Part shown: one piece after another, positions 50,094 through 57,315 of the stretch
Layout: every line of letters starts with the position of its first letter
How positions within the stretch are numbered: the stretch's first letter is position 1
Notes under the pieces: generated by a model
The model's input: only the letters and a program-made list of their open reading frames with translations
What the model was told of the DNA's origin: nothing
Database searches by the model: none
Origin: Hymenobacter norwichensis DSM 15439
GTDB lineage: Bacteria > Bacteroidota > Bacteroidia > Cytophagales > Hymenobacteraceae
DNA length: 64,000 nucleotides
Assembly (NCBI RefSeq): GCF_000420705.1
Contig: NZ_ATVL01000006.1
Coordinates: 62,001-126,000 of the forward strand
Reading direction: 5' to 3'
Translations under genes and position numbers: made by a program

Positions 50094-50306
50094 TTACGCT
50101 GCCGGCTCGATGTCGAACCCAGCCTGCGCAACAGCTTTCATAATAAGCTCAGGAATGGGGTTCGGGCCTTCTACTGTTAGCGTTTTGGCGGGGTCGTTGG
50201 TGTCTACTTGCCACTTTTCGATGCTGGCTTCGGCATCGAGGAAGGGTGTAACGGCGCGCAGGCAGTTGGCGCAGTTGATGCTGGTTTTGAACTTTAGCGT
50301 TGACAT
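50094..50306 (-). CDS. CopZ-like heavy-metal-associated (HMA) protein
   Basis: This 70-residue protein starts at ATG 50306; longer frames upstream are unlikely. It has the HMA metal motif INCANCLRAV (C-x-x-C) near residue 11 and the beta-alpha-beta-beta-alpha-beta pattern (KTLTVEGPNPIPELIMKAVAQAGF) of copper chaperones and mercury-binding domains. No P-type ATPase gene is adjacent. Its function in copper or other soft-metal transfer is inferred from the fold. Confidence 0.85.
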   Translation of the reverse strand: MSTLKFKTSINCANCLRAVTPFLDAEASIEKWQVDTNDPAKTLTVEGPNPIPELIMKAVAQAGFDIEPAA

Positions 50307-50494
50307 GAAGTGCAAATGGTTAGGTTGCGGTGGCCGCCGAAATGCGGCTAGCAACGAGTGTGCTGGTATGGTATTCAATACGCAGCAAAAATAGCAGCGT
50401 TGGTGGGGGCTAGGAGTATAGGCTGCGGTTGCTGAAGTACAGAGTTTTGGTGTACTTCGCCGCTCGTGCATACTGCATCATACCCACCCTAGAA

Positions 50495-51034
50495 ATGGAT
50501 AAAAAGGAATTCTGGCAACTGATTGAGGCAGCCAAAGAAATATCGAAAGGCAACCAGGCACTACAAGAACAAGCCTTAATCAACAGCTTAGCACAACTCA
50601 GCCCCGAGAAGATTATCGAATTCGAGTGTATTCTGCGTGAGTACCTGATTGAGGCCGACCACTTCAACGTCATGGCCGCCCAAAAAATCCTCAACGGCTA
50701 CGTAACCGACGATTCCTACTTGTACTTCCGCTGCTGGCTGGTTGGGCAGGGGGAGGTGGTATTCACTAGTGCGCTCCGCAACCCTGACGCCCTGGCAACC
50801 GTCGTGCAAGAGCCTTACCTTGATTTCGAGGAGTTATTATATGTAGCTACTCAGGCATACGAAAAGCGCACGGGCACCAAGGAAGAAGACAACGAGGCAA
50901 CGTTCCCACGGGACATAGCGCACAGCCGCGGACTGGACTACGATTACGGCTCGGTAACCAAAGGTGAAGACTGGACCGAAAACCAACTCCCCAAGATGCT
51001 GCCGAAGCTCTGGAAGAAGTTTGGAGCAACCTAA
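50495..51034 (+). CDS. DUF4240 domain protein
   Basis: This 179-residue soluble protein starts at ATG 50495. Characteristic DUF4240 features are the N-terminal DKKEFWQLIEAAKEISKG, central YLYFRCWLVGQGEVVF, and a C-terminal DYDYGSVTKGEDWTENQLPK. DUF4240 proteins often sit in toxin-immunity or SUKH-like contexts, but no partner gene is visible here. The gene ends in a perfect bidirectional terminator shared with pncB. Confidence 0.8.
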   Translation: MDKKEFWQLIEAAKEISKGNQALQEQALINSLAQLSPEKIIEFECILREYLIEADHFNVMAAQKILNGYVTDDSYLYFRCWLVGQGEVVFTSALRNPDALATVVQEPYLDFEELLYVATQAYEKRTGTKEEDNEATFPRDIAHSRGLDYDYGSVTKGEDWTENQLPKMLPKLWKKFGAT

Positions 51035-51081
51035 ACAGCAAAGAGCCCCGAGTGAGATACGCTCGGGGCTCTTTGCTGTTT
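51033..51081. terminator. Perfect 20-bp bidirectional terminator overlapping two stop codons
   Basis: Arms 51033-51052 (AAACAGCAAAGAGCCCCGAG) and 51062-51081 pair without mismatch, with a 9-base loop. The left edge lies inside the DUF4240 stop and the right edge inside the pncB stop. Confidence 0.85.
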
Positions 51082-52570
51082 ACGCCGGCCGTTGCGGGCG
51101 TTTCTCCAGAATCAGATTGGTGCGGAAGGTGTTGAGGCTTTCTTCTAAGCCCACCGGGTACACGTGCGGGTTCAGGAAACGGCGGATACTAGGGTCGAGG
51201 CTCTGTACTTCGCGCTGGGCGTAGGCGCGGCTTTCAGTTAAAGTAGGTAAATCCATCACCCGCTGGCCGTTGCGGAACACCGGCTCCAGCAACTCTTTGA
51301 AGCTAGCCTCCGGGCGTACGGGGCGGCGCCGCGTGGGGTCAAATGGGTCAATCAGGTTGAGCTTTTCGGGTAGGGGCTCGGCGGTGTTATAGAGCATGTC
51401 GGCGCGGGGCTGGCCTTTCTCACTGGTATAGCGCCGCACCTGCAAAATACCGGGAATGCTGGTTTTGATGAGCTGCTCGGAAAGCTTCAAGGTGAAGTCC
51501 CAGCCCGAATCATCGGCTTTGCGCAGGGCCGCCAGCTTGTACACTCCACCCAGCGCCGCCTGGTTGTAGGCCGTCACGAGCTGGGTGCCAATGCCCCAGG
51601 TATCAATGCGGGCTCCCTGGCTTTTCAGGCTGGTAATGAGGTTTTCTTCGAGGTCGTTGCTGGCTACGATGCGAGTTTTCGGGAAACCTGCCTCATCTAG
51701 CAAAGCGCGGGCTTCACGGCTGAGGTAGGCCAAGTCGCCCGAATCGAGGCGGATGCCACCCAACTCGTGGCCGTTGGCGCGCATCTCACGGGCTACTTTA
51801 ATGGCGTGGCGCACTCCTTCCAGCGTGTCGTAAGTGTCCACCAGAAACACCGAATCATCAGGAAAAGCCTTGGCGTAGGCGGCAAAGGCAGTCGGCTCAT
51901 CCTCGAAGGCCATCACCCAACTGTGGGCGTGGGTACCCTTCACCGGAATGCCGTAGCGCTGCCCGGCTAGTACGTTGGACGTAGCATCAACTCCGCCCAG
52001 ATAAGCCGCCCGACTGGCACCCAAGCCCCCATCGAAGCCCTGCGCCCGCCGCAAGCCAAACTCCAGAATCTGGTCCTGGGGGCCGGCTGCTTCCCGGATG
52101 CGGGCTGCTTTGGTGGCAATTAGGGTCTGGAAATTCATGACGGTCAACAGCGCCGTTTCTAGTAGCTGCGCCTGCAAAAGTGGCCCCTGCACCCGCAGCA
52201 GTGGCTCGTTGCCGAACACCACCGTGCCTTCGGGTATGGCTTCCACGTCGCAGGTGAATTTCAGCTCGCGCAGGTAGCGCAGAAACTCCGCCGGAAACAG
52301 CGCCGTGCCTTTACTGCCGCGCAGGCTGCCAAGATATTCCAGGTCGTCGTCTGAAAAGCTGAAATTCTCCATCCAATCCACAGCCAGTGCCAGCCCGGCA
52401 GCCACCGCGTAGCCGCCCTGAAATGGTGCTTTGCGGAAATAAAGGTGAAACACCGCCTCCCGGTCCTGCATGCCTTGCTGCCAGTAGCCGTAGGCCATAG
52501 TCAGCTGATACAAATCGGTGACGAGACTGAGCGAGGGCGCGTAGAGGCCAGACAGCGGGGCAGAGTTCAT
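51080..52570 (-). CDS. pncB: Nicotinate phosphoribosyltransferase
   Basis: This 496-residue enzyme salvages nicotinate to NaMN with PRPP. It starts at ATG 52570. Visible family blocks are LVTDLYQLTMAYGYWQQGM, VFHLYFRKAPFQGGYAVAAG, ILEFGLRRAQGFDGGLGASR, GTHAHSWVMAFEDEPTAF and IRLDSGDLAYLSREARALLD. Strong terminator after the stop; divergent spacer to the DUF1345 gene. Confidence 0.94.
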   Translation of the reverse strand: MNSAPLSGLYAPSLSLVTDLYQLTMAYGYWQQGMQDREAVFHLYFRKAPFQGGYAVAAGLALAVDWMENFSFSDDDLEYLGSLRGSKGTALFPAEFLRYLRELKFTCDVEAIPEGTVVFGNEPLLRVQGPLLQAQLLETALLTVMNFQTLIATKAARIREAAGPQDQILEFGLRRAQGFDGGLGASRAAYLGGVDATSNVLAGQRYGIPVKGTHAHSWVMAFEDEPTAFAAYAKAFPDDSVFLVDTYDTLEGVRHAIKVAREMRANGHELGGIRLDSGDLAYLSREARALLDEAGFPKTRIVASNDLEENLITSLKSQGARIDTWGIGTQLVTAYNQAALGGVYKLAALRKADDSGWDFTLKLSEQLIKTSIPGILQVRRYTSEKGQPRADMLYNTAEPLPEKLNLIDPFDPTRRRPVRPEASFKELLEPVFRNGQRVMDLPTLTESRAYAQREVQSLDPSIRRFLNPHVYPVGLEESLNTFRTNLILEKRPQRPA

Positions 52571-52717
52571 AAAGTGGGCATATCGTAAGGAACGCCCCAA
52601 GGTACGGTGCCGCCGCAACTTGCGCCGCCGAACCGCCACCTAGGCTCCCGCCCTATACTGTTGGTACCTGCGAAATCCTGTAGCTTACAACACCATTTTC
52701 ACTTGTTGCCCTGCCCG

Positions 52718-53398
52718 ATGTCGCCATTGCCTGCCCCCAGTTTGATGCACCGGATTAGCTTGCTGCCCAGTTGGCTGCGGCTGTCGTTGGGGTTGGTACC
52801 GGCGGCGTTGCTGTATGGGGCAGCTCCGGCAGCTTGGCAACTGCTCACTCGCCTCATGGCCGCCTGGGACGCCTTTGCACTAACCACGCTGGCCCTGACC
52901 TGGAGCATAATCATTACGGCCGAAGTCAACCACATCCGGCGCGTAGCCACCCGCAACGACCCTGGCCGGCACATATCGTTTGGGCTGGCGCTGCTGGCGG
53001 CCAGTGCCAGCTTACTGGCGGTGGGGTTTCTGCTATCGTCGGTGCATAGCGTGGGCGGGCACCTGCGCAATCTGCACGTGGGGCTGGCTATAGCTGGCGT
53101 GGCTTCCAGCTGGCTGCTGGTACACACGCTGTTCACGCTACGGTATGCGCACCTGTTCTACAACCCTGCTACCGGTCGGGCAGAAGGCGGGCTAGACTTT
53201 CCGGGCGGTGAGCATGCCCCTGATTACCTAGATTTCGCCTATTTCTCGTTCGTGATTGGCATGACCGCCCAAACCGCCGATGTCAGCATTTCCGGCCGCC
53301 AGCTCCGGCGGCAGGCCTTGCTGCACGGCCTGCTTTCGTTTGGCTTCAATACGGTGGTGCTGGCCCTTACTATTGGCGGCCTGGCTGGGGTACTGTAG
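52718..53398 (+). CDS. DUF1345 integral membrane protein
   Basis: This 226-residue protein starts at ATG 52718. About five hydrophobic helices are visible: LSLGLVPAALLYGAAPAAW, LTWSIIITAEVNHI, LLAASASLLAVGFLLSSV, VGLAIAGVASSWLLVHTLF and a C-terminal FNTVVLALTIGGLAGVL. The block DYLDFAYFSFVIGMTAQTAD is the DUF1345 signature. Function unknown. It diverges from pncB across ~150 bases. Confidence 0.85.
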   Translation: MSPLPAPSLMHRISLLPSWLRLSLGLVPAALLYGAAPAAWQLLTRLMAAWDAFALTTLALTWSIIITAEVNHIRRVATRNDPGRHISFGLALLAASASLLAVGFLLSSVHSVGGHLRNLHVGLAIAGVASSWLLVHTLFTLRYAHLFYNPATGRAEGGLDFPGGEHAPDYLDFAYFSFVIGMTAQTADVSISGRQLRRQALLHGLLSFGFNTVVLALTIGGLAGVL

Positions 53399-53460
53399 CA
53401 GTTAGGGTGGGCACAAAATCACCTAGCATATCGGGATGCTAGATACTTGAATACAGTTCG

Positions 53461-53826
53461 TTATGCTACCGAAGGCAATGTGCTAAAATGTAGGTTGCGG
53501 CAGTACAAAGAAGCATCGAGTAGGGTAGCCAGAACGAGGGGTTGCGCAGCCGTAGGGAGCTGTTGCACAGCATGCTGGCACTCTTCTTCAAGATGACACA
53601 AGATTAGTTCGATGCCGCGGCTGCGCACTTGTTTGCAAAACTGCCCCAGCAGCTCTACAACGGCCGTCGTCGGGTGAGACATCTCACTGCAATCTATCCA
53701 GATGTTGGCCTTGCCACTGCCGCCGGCTCGGTGTAGTGCACGCTGCAACGTGTGCGCATCAGTGAAATGGCTACCCGTTAAAATCAGCAGATAACTCTCC
53801 GGTAGAATTTCGCGGTACACGTGCAT
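53461..53826 (-). CDS. STAS-like small protein
   Basis: This 121-residue cytoplasmic protein (LILTGSHFTDAHTLQRALHR, then IWIDCSEMSHPTTAVVELLG and KQVRSRGIELILCHLEE) has the beta-alpha pattern of STAS (anti-sigma-antagonist) domains. The usual phosphoserine position reads as the DCSEMS segment, where Ser64-type residues can be seen but are not diagnostic. Possible role in regulation or nucleotide sensing; uncertain. ATG 53826. Confidence 0.6.
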   Translation of the reverse strand: MHVYREILPESYLLILTGSHFTDAHTLQRALHRAGGSGKANIWIDCSEMSHPTTAVVELLGQFCKQVRSRGIELILCHLEEECQHAVQQLPTAAQPLVLATLLDASLYCRNLHFSTLPSVA

Positions 53827-54339
53827 GGAGGCAGAACTGAGAAGCCGAGGTATTACTGTAAAAGCAAGTAGAAGAACTCGAAATAGTGAGGTAAAGCTTG
53901 ATGAGGTAAAATACTGATATAAAATACGTTAATTGGTTTTTTGGGTTGGGTGCCGTGTTGTCCGATAGACTTCACTTTGCTGGTGATAATACTGCAAATA
54001 TTATATATGAAAAGTACTAAATACTAGTGATAAATACCTAGTACTGGTGCGGAAAAACACTGATTTTCAGGTCCATCAGTTAAAATATGCTGCTGTCACG
54101 TCACTAAAAAGCAGGCGGCTCTGTTGGCTCTAAATGCAGTTATGCTTCTAAACTGTAGCACTAGAAGGAAAATTTACCTGATTTTTCATTCGTGCTAGCT
54201 TCGCGTTACCAAAGCGGCGGCACAAATAGTGGCTTGCAAGCGGCTAATCCACCTGACGCTGTTGTACGTACTGCTTTTAGCTGGCTGCTTCCGCGGTAAG
54301 GCTGCTGCCGGCGTTCCATTTCTTCTCTTCCTTTCTGCT
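53827..54339 (+). other. 513-base AT-rich intergenic region with a candidate operator
   Basis: No supported gene lies between the STAS-like gene (start 53826) and the NarL-type regulator (start 54340). Within it, AAATACTAGT (54019-54028) and AAATACCTAGT (54032-54042) form a direct repeat, and AGTACT is mirrored at 54013-54018 and 54040-54045. This may be a binding site. No clear TTTG/TAnnTTTG promoter was seen. Confidence 0.4.
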
Positions 54340-54993
54340 ATGATTCGAGTACTGCTGACCGACGACCACACTATTCTGCGCGACGGTATTCGGGCCTTGC
54401 TTAGCCAACAGCCAGACCTAGAAGTAGTAGGAGAAGCCAGCAACGGCCAGGAATTGCTAGACCTGATACCCACCACACCCACTGATGTAGTGCTCATGGA
54501 CATTAATATGCCTGTGATGGATGGTTTTGCCACCATAGAGCACCTGCGGGAGCAGTACCCTGATGTGCGGGTGCTGGTATTGTCGATGCTCAACCACGAA
54601 AACTACGTGCACCGTATGCTGGAGGCTGGCGCCACCGGCTACGTGCTTAAGAATGCTGACATCACCGAAATAACACATGCTATCCGGACAGTAGCGGCGG
54701 GCCGGCCGTTCCTGTGCACCGAAATCGGGCTGGATATGCTCTACAAAATAGTGCGCACCACGGCGCAGCCCACCGATGCAACCCGCCCTAAAACGGGCGA
54801 GTTGTCGAAGCGGGAACTAGAGGTGCTGCGGCTGATTTCCGAGGGTATGACCAACGCCGAAATAGCCGACAAGCTATTTACCAGCAAGCGGACCATTGAA
54901 ACACACCGGCAGAACATAATTGAGAAGACGCAAGCCAAGAATACGGCTGCGCTTATCAAATATGCCGTTTCTAACGGCTTGCTCAATGAATAA
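54340..54993 (+). CDS. NarL/LuxR-family response regulator
   Basis: This 217-residue protein starts at ATG 54340; the upstream frame is not conserved. It has an N-terminal receiver with D54 in VVLMDINMPVMDG and the acidic pair in LTDDHTILRDG, conserved T/K in LVLSML and YVLKNAD, and a C-terminal LuxR-type helix-turn-helix (LSKRELEVLRLISEGMTNAE, then RTIETHRQNI). No histidine kinase is adjacent; it is an orphan regulator in this window. A 513-base upstream region may hold its control sites. Confidence 0.93.
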   Translation: MIRVLLTDDHTILRDGIRALLSQQPDLEVVGEASNGQELLDLIPTTPTDVVLMDINMPVMDGFATIEHLREQYPDVRVLVLSMLNHENYVHRMLEAGATGYVLKNADITEITHAIRTVAAGRPFLCTEIGLDMLYKIVRTTAQPTDATRPKTGELSKRELEVLRLISEGMTNAEIADKLFTSKRTIETHRQNIIEKTQAKNTAALIKYAVSNGLLNE

Positions 54994-55003
54994 GAAATGC
55001 TTA

Positions 55004-55366
55004 TTAGCCAGGTACTTCGCCTACCAGCACTTCAGTGGGGTAGGTACCCTCGGCGTATTCTAGTTGCCGGGCTAGCCGTTCCACCGCCGACTGAAACGAC
55101 TCTTTGGCCGTAGTAAAGCCTTTGTCGTTTTCGCTGGGCGGAAGGTGGTAATTACGGTAAGTAGCAGCATTACCGGAAGTTAGCTGAGCGGTTAGCGCGG
55201 CGGCTTCCTGTTCCTGAATGGAATCAGGGTTGCCACGCCAGAGCGTTTGGTAGCCGGGTTGCGGGGTTAGCTCGCTGTGCTTGAAGTAGAGTGGTACACC
55301 ATCGGGTACAGCATACAAGTACACCCGACGGCCTTGCGGCGCCGGGGAAAGGAACAGGGACTCCAT
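55004..55366 (-). CDS. Hypothetical small cytoplasmic protein
   Basis: This 120-residue protein (MESLFLSPAPQGRRVYLYAV ... FTTAKESFQSAVERLARQLE) has no signal peptide or membrane segment. A C-terminal helix with Glu/Arg pairs (KESFQSAVERLARQLEYAEG) is the clearest feature. I do not recognise a family. It is convergent with the response regulator (10-base gap). Confidence 0.6.
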   Translation of the reverse strand: MESLFLSPAPQGRRVYLYAVPDGVPLYFKHSELTPQPGYQTLWRGNPDSIQEQEAAALTAQLTSGNAATYRNYHLPPSENDKGFTTAKESFQSAVERLARQLEYAEGTYPTEVLVGEVPG

Positions 55367-55575
55367 TAAAATAAACTAAAATTGCAAGAGGTATGGTAGT
55401 GCGGGTACTCAGGGCGTGCGGCCATCTACGGAATGCGTAAAAGACCGGATTTCAAGAATACCAAAATCGATATAATATTTATAATATTCAAAAATTTGAT
55501 GATTTATTTAAAATAATATCAAAGAAGAGCCGAATTCCGGCTGTTTTAATATAGCCTACACGTAGGTCCGACAAA

Positions 55576-55615
55576 ACAACGCCGCCTGCCCAGTATACCA
55601 GGCAGGCGGCGTTGT
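55576..55615 (-). terminator. Terminator after tRNA-Arg
   Basis: ACAACGCCGCCTGCC pairs perfectly with GGCAGGCGGCGTTGT (15 bp), followed by T residues on the minus strand. It lies 16 bases after the tRNA 3' end. The remainder of 55367-55631 holds AT-rich sequence and no gene that I can support. Confidence 0.85.
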
Positions 55616-55631
55616 TGTAAATAGTATCATG

Positions 55632-55703
55632 TGGCCCCGGCGAGAATCGAACTCACATCTAAAGTTTAGGAAACCCTTGTTCTATCCGTTGAACTACGGG
55701 GCC
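55632..55703 (-). tRNA. tRNA-Arg(CCT)
   Basis: Read on the minus strand, acceptor GGCCCCG pairs with CGGGGCC. The D-arm is GTTC...GAAC, and the anticodon loop TTCCTAA gives anticodon CCT with a normal U33. The T-arm is GTGAG TTCGAAT CTCGC. Discriminator base A; CCA not encoded. It decodes AGG codons. Confidence 0.93.
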
Positions 55704-55744
55704 GGTAACGGAGCGCACAAAGGTAGGGGATTGTAGCTGAGGGA

Positions 55745-55804
55745 TAAAAGCAGCCAGGAGGCAAGAACCATACATAACGGTCTTTGCCTCCTGGTTGCTT
55801 TTAT
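55745..55804 (-). terminator. Terminator after the HD-PycTM gene
   Basis: AAAGCAACCAGGAGGCAAAG and its partner CTTGCCTCCTGGCTGCTTTT pair with minor mismatches, near the gene stop at 55817. Confidence 0.75.
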
Positions 55805-55816
55805 TCCTCAGCTACT

Positions 55817-57064
55817 TTACATCTTGTATAGCAGCGCAATACCAAACGACAACGAGGTCAGAATCAGGCCGACCATGAAGATGGTGTAACTGATGCGGAG
55901 CAGCCGGTATTTACGGGTCAGCACGTCGCCAAGGTAGTAGATGTCCGTTACCATGTTGGTGTAGAGCGCCTCTTTCTCACCCATAATCTGGTTCATGCCC
56001 GCGTGGAAGTCATCGAGGCTCAGTTTGCTGAAGTTACCGAAAAACAGCAGGTTCACGCGGCGGTTGGTGGCAATCTGGGGGCTCTTTTTCAGCCACTTAA
56101 AGCTGGTTACGTCGGGTTGGGCACACAAAATGGCCGTTACCACCGAGCCCAGCGCCGTAGCCAGCAGCAGCCCAATTGGTATAGTAAGCACCGGGTTGTT
56201 CATGATAGTGGGGCTAAGCACGCCCGATTTGGTGCCGGCCTTGGCCCCCAAGTAGGTGATGATAACTGAGAGCAGCACCGCATTAAGGCTAATCATCATG
56301 TTGGCCTTTTTATCGGCCATGTCTGAAAGCTTCATGTGGTTGCTATACATGGTTCGAAACATAGTTTCGATACCGCGCTTGGGCTCGGCGAAGGTGCCGG
56401 TAGCTTCCTCTTCTTTCTTCTTTTTCTTTTTCTCGGTTTTCTTCAGCAGGTCGCGCTGCTCTTTCAGGTTGGCTTTGAACTGCTCCCCGTAGCGGGCTTT
56501 GGCTTCCCGGGTATGAAACTTAGCCGATAGCAAAAAATCCAGCTGCGACTCGGCCCATTCCACGTTGGAGTAAGTTTTGCCCAAAGTGGTTTCCCACTCG
56601 GCACGCAGCAACTCGGCATTGGCAAAAAAATCCTCGCGGCCCATGCCGCTCATGTCGGCATCTTGGAGCAACTCTTGCAGCTCGGTTTCGGAGGGCTCGT
56701 CGCGGTGTGTGCACCGGATGGTATCGGTTACCACCTGAATACGGGGCTCGGGGTAGCCTTGCTGGCGCAGCCATTGCTCGGCAATGGCCATGCTGCGGTA
56801 CTCGTGCCCGTCGTTTACTTCAATGTAGCCCGTGTCGTGAAACCAGGCGGCCAGCAGCAGCGCCTCCTGGTCGGGAGCTTCTAGGCCGGCATCTTCACCG
56901 AGGGTGCGGGCCTCTTTCACTACCGTAACGGTATGCTTCAGCGAATGATAAACCAGCTGCGGTGGAAGCTTCTCTTCCAGCAACTGCGTGACGTAGGCTT
57001 TAGCCTGTTTCAAGATTTCTGATTTGCCGGCCTTGGCCGGTTCGAGCGTTTCCGTGGGTTCCAT
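55817..57064 (-). CDS. HD-domain protein fused to a Pycsar-effector-like transmembrane module
   Basis: This 415-residue protein starts at ATG 57064; a TTG 66 bases upstream is in frame. N-terminal HD phosphohydrolase domain: H40/H44 region in YHSLKHTVTVV, H76-D77 in AAWFHDTGYIEV, H87 in DGHEYRSMA, and D135/D137 in LLQDADMSGMG. A Lys-rich linker (~210-222) precedes the C-terminal PycTM-like region MYSNHMKLSDMADKKANMMI followed by TM helices at about 257-275, 291-314 and 391-412. PycTM is the effector of Pycsar antiphage systems, where a cyclic pyrimidine nucleotide triggers membrane damage. Here the HD part could degrade such a signal, or act as its sensor; no cyclase gene is adjacent. The role in defence is inference. 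Confidence 0.8.
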   Translation of the reverse strand: MEPTETLEPAKAGKSEILKQAKAYVTQLLEEKLPPQLVYHSLKHTVTVVKEARTLGEDAGLEAPDQEALLLAAWFHDTGYIEVNDGHEYRSMAIAEQWLRQQGYPEPRIQVVTDTIRCTHRDEPSETELQELLQDADMSGMGREDFFANAELLRAEWETTLGKTYSNVEWAESQLDFLLSAKFHTREAKARYGEQFKANLKEQRDLLKKTEKKKKKKEEEATGTFAEPKRGIETMFRTMYSNHMKLSDMADKKANMMISLNAVLLSVIITYLGAKAGTKSGVLSPTIMNNPVLTIPIGLLLATALGSVVTAILCAQPDVTSFKWLKKSPQIATNRRVNLLFFGNFSKLSLDDFHAGMNQIMGEKEALYTNMVTDIYYLGDVLTRKYRLLRISYTIFMVGLILTSLSFGIALLYKM

Positions 57065-57315
57065 TCGAATTACTGGGGATGAGCGACGGGAGCGGGGCGG
57101 CGTCCCCAACCAACTTTGAACGCGAATCAAACGCTGAGGTTTTTTACCTTTTGCCTGAACCGTGAATGGTAGCTTTGCGTACGGCAGGCACTATGGCCTG
57201 CCAAAGCTCGGGGCACCCGTTTCAGGAAGTTACTCGTATTTCCCAATAACTACGGCCTAGCCTCAACGGTTCAGATACCATTAACCTGCTTGCACTTTTT
57301 TACTACTGCCTCTTT

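Noticed and set aside
55004-55366. Partner cyclase for the HD-PycTM protein
   Set aside because: The nearby small protein is too short and lacks any cyclase motif.
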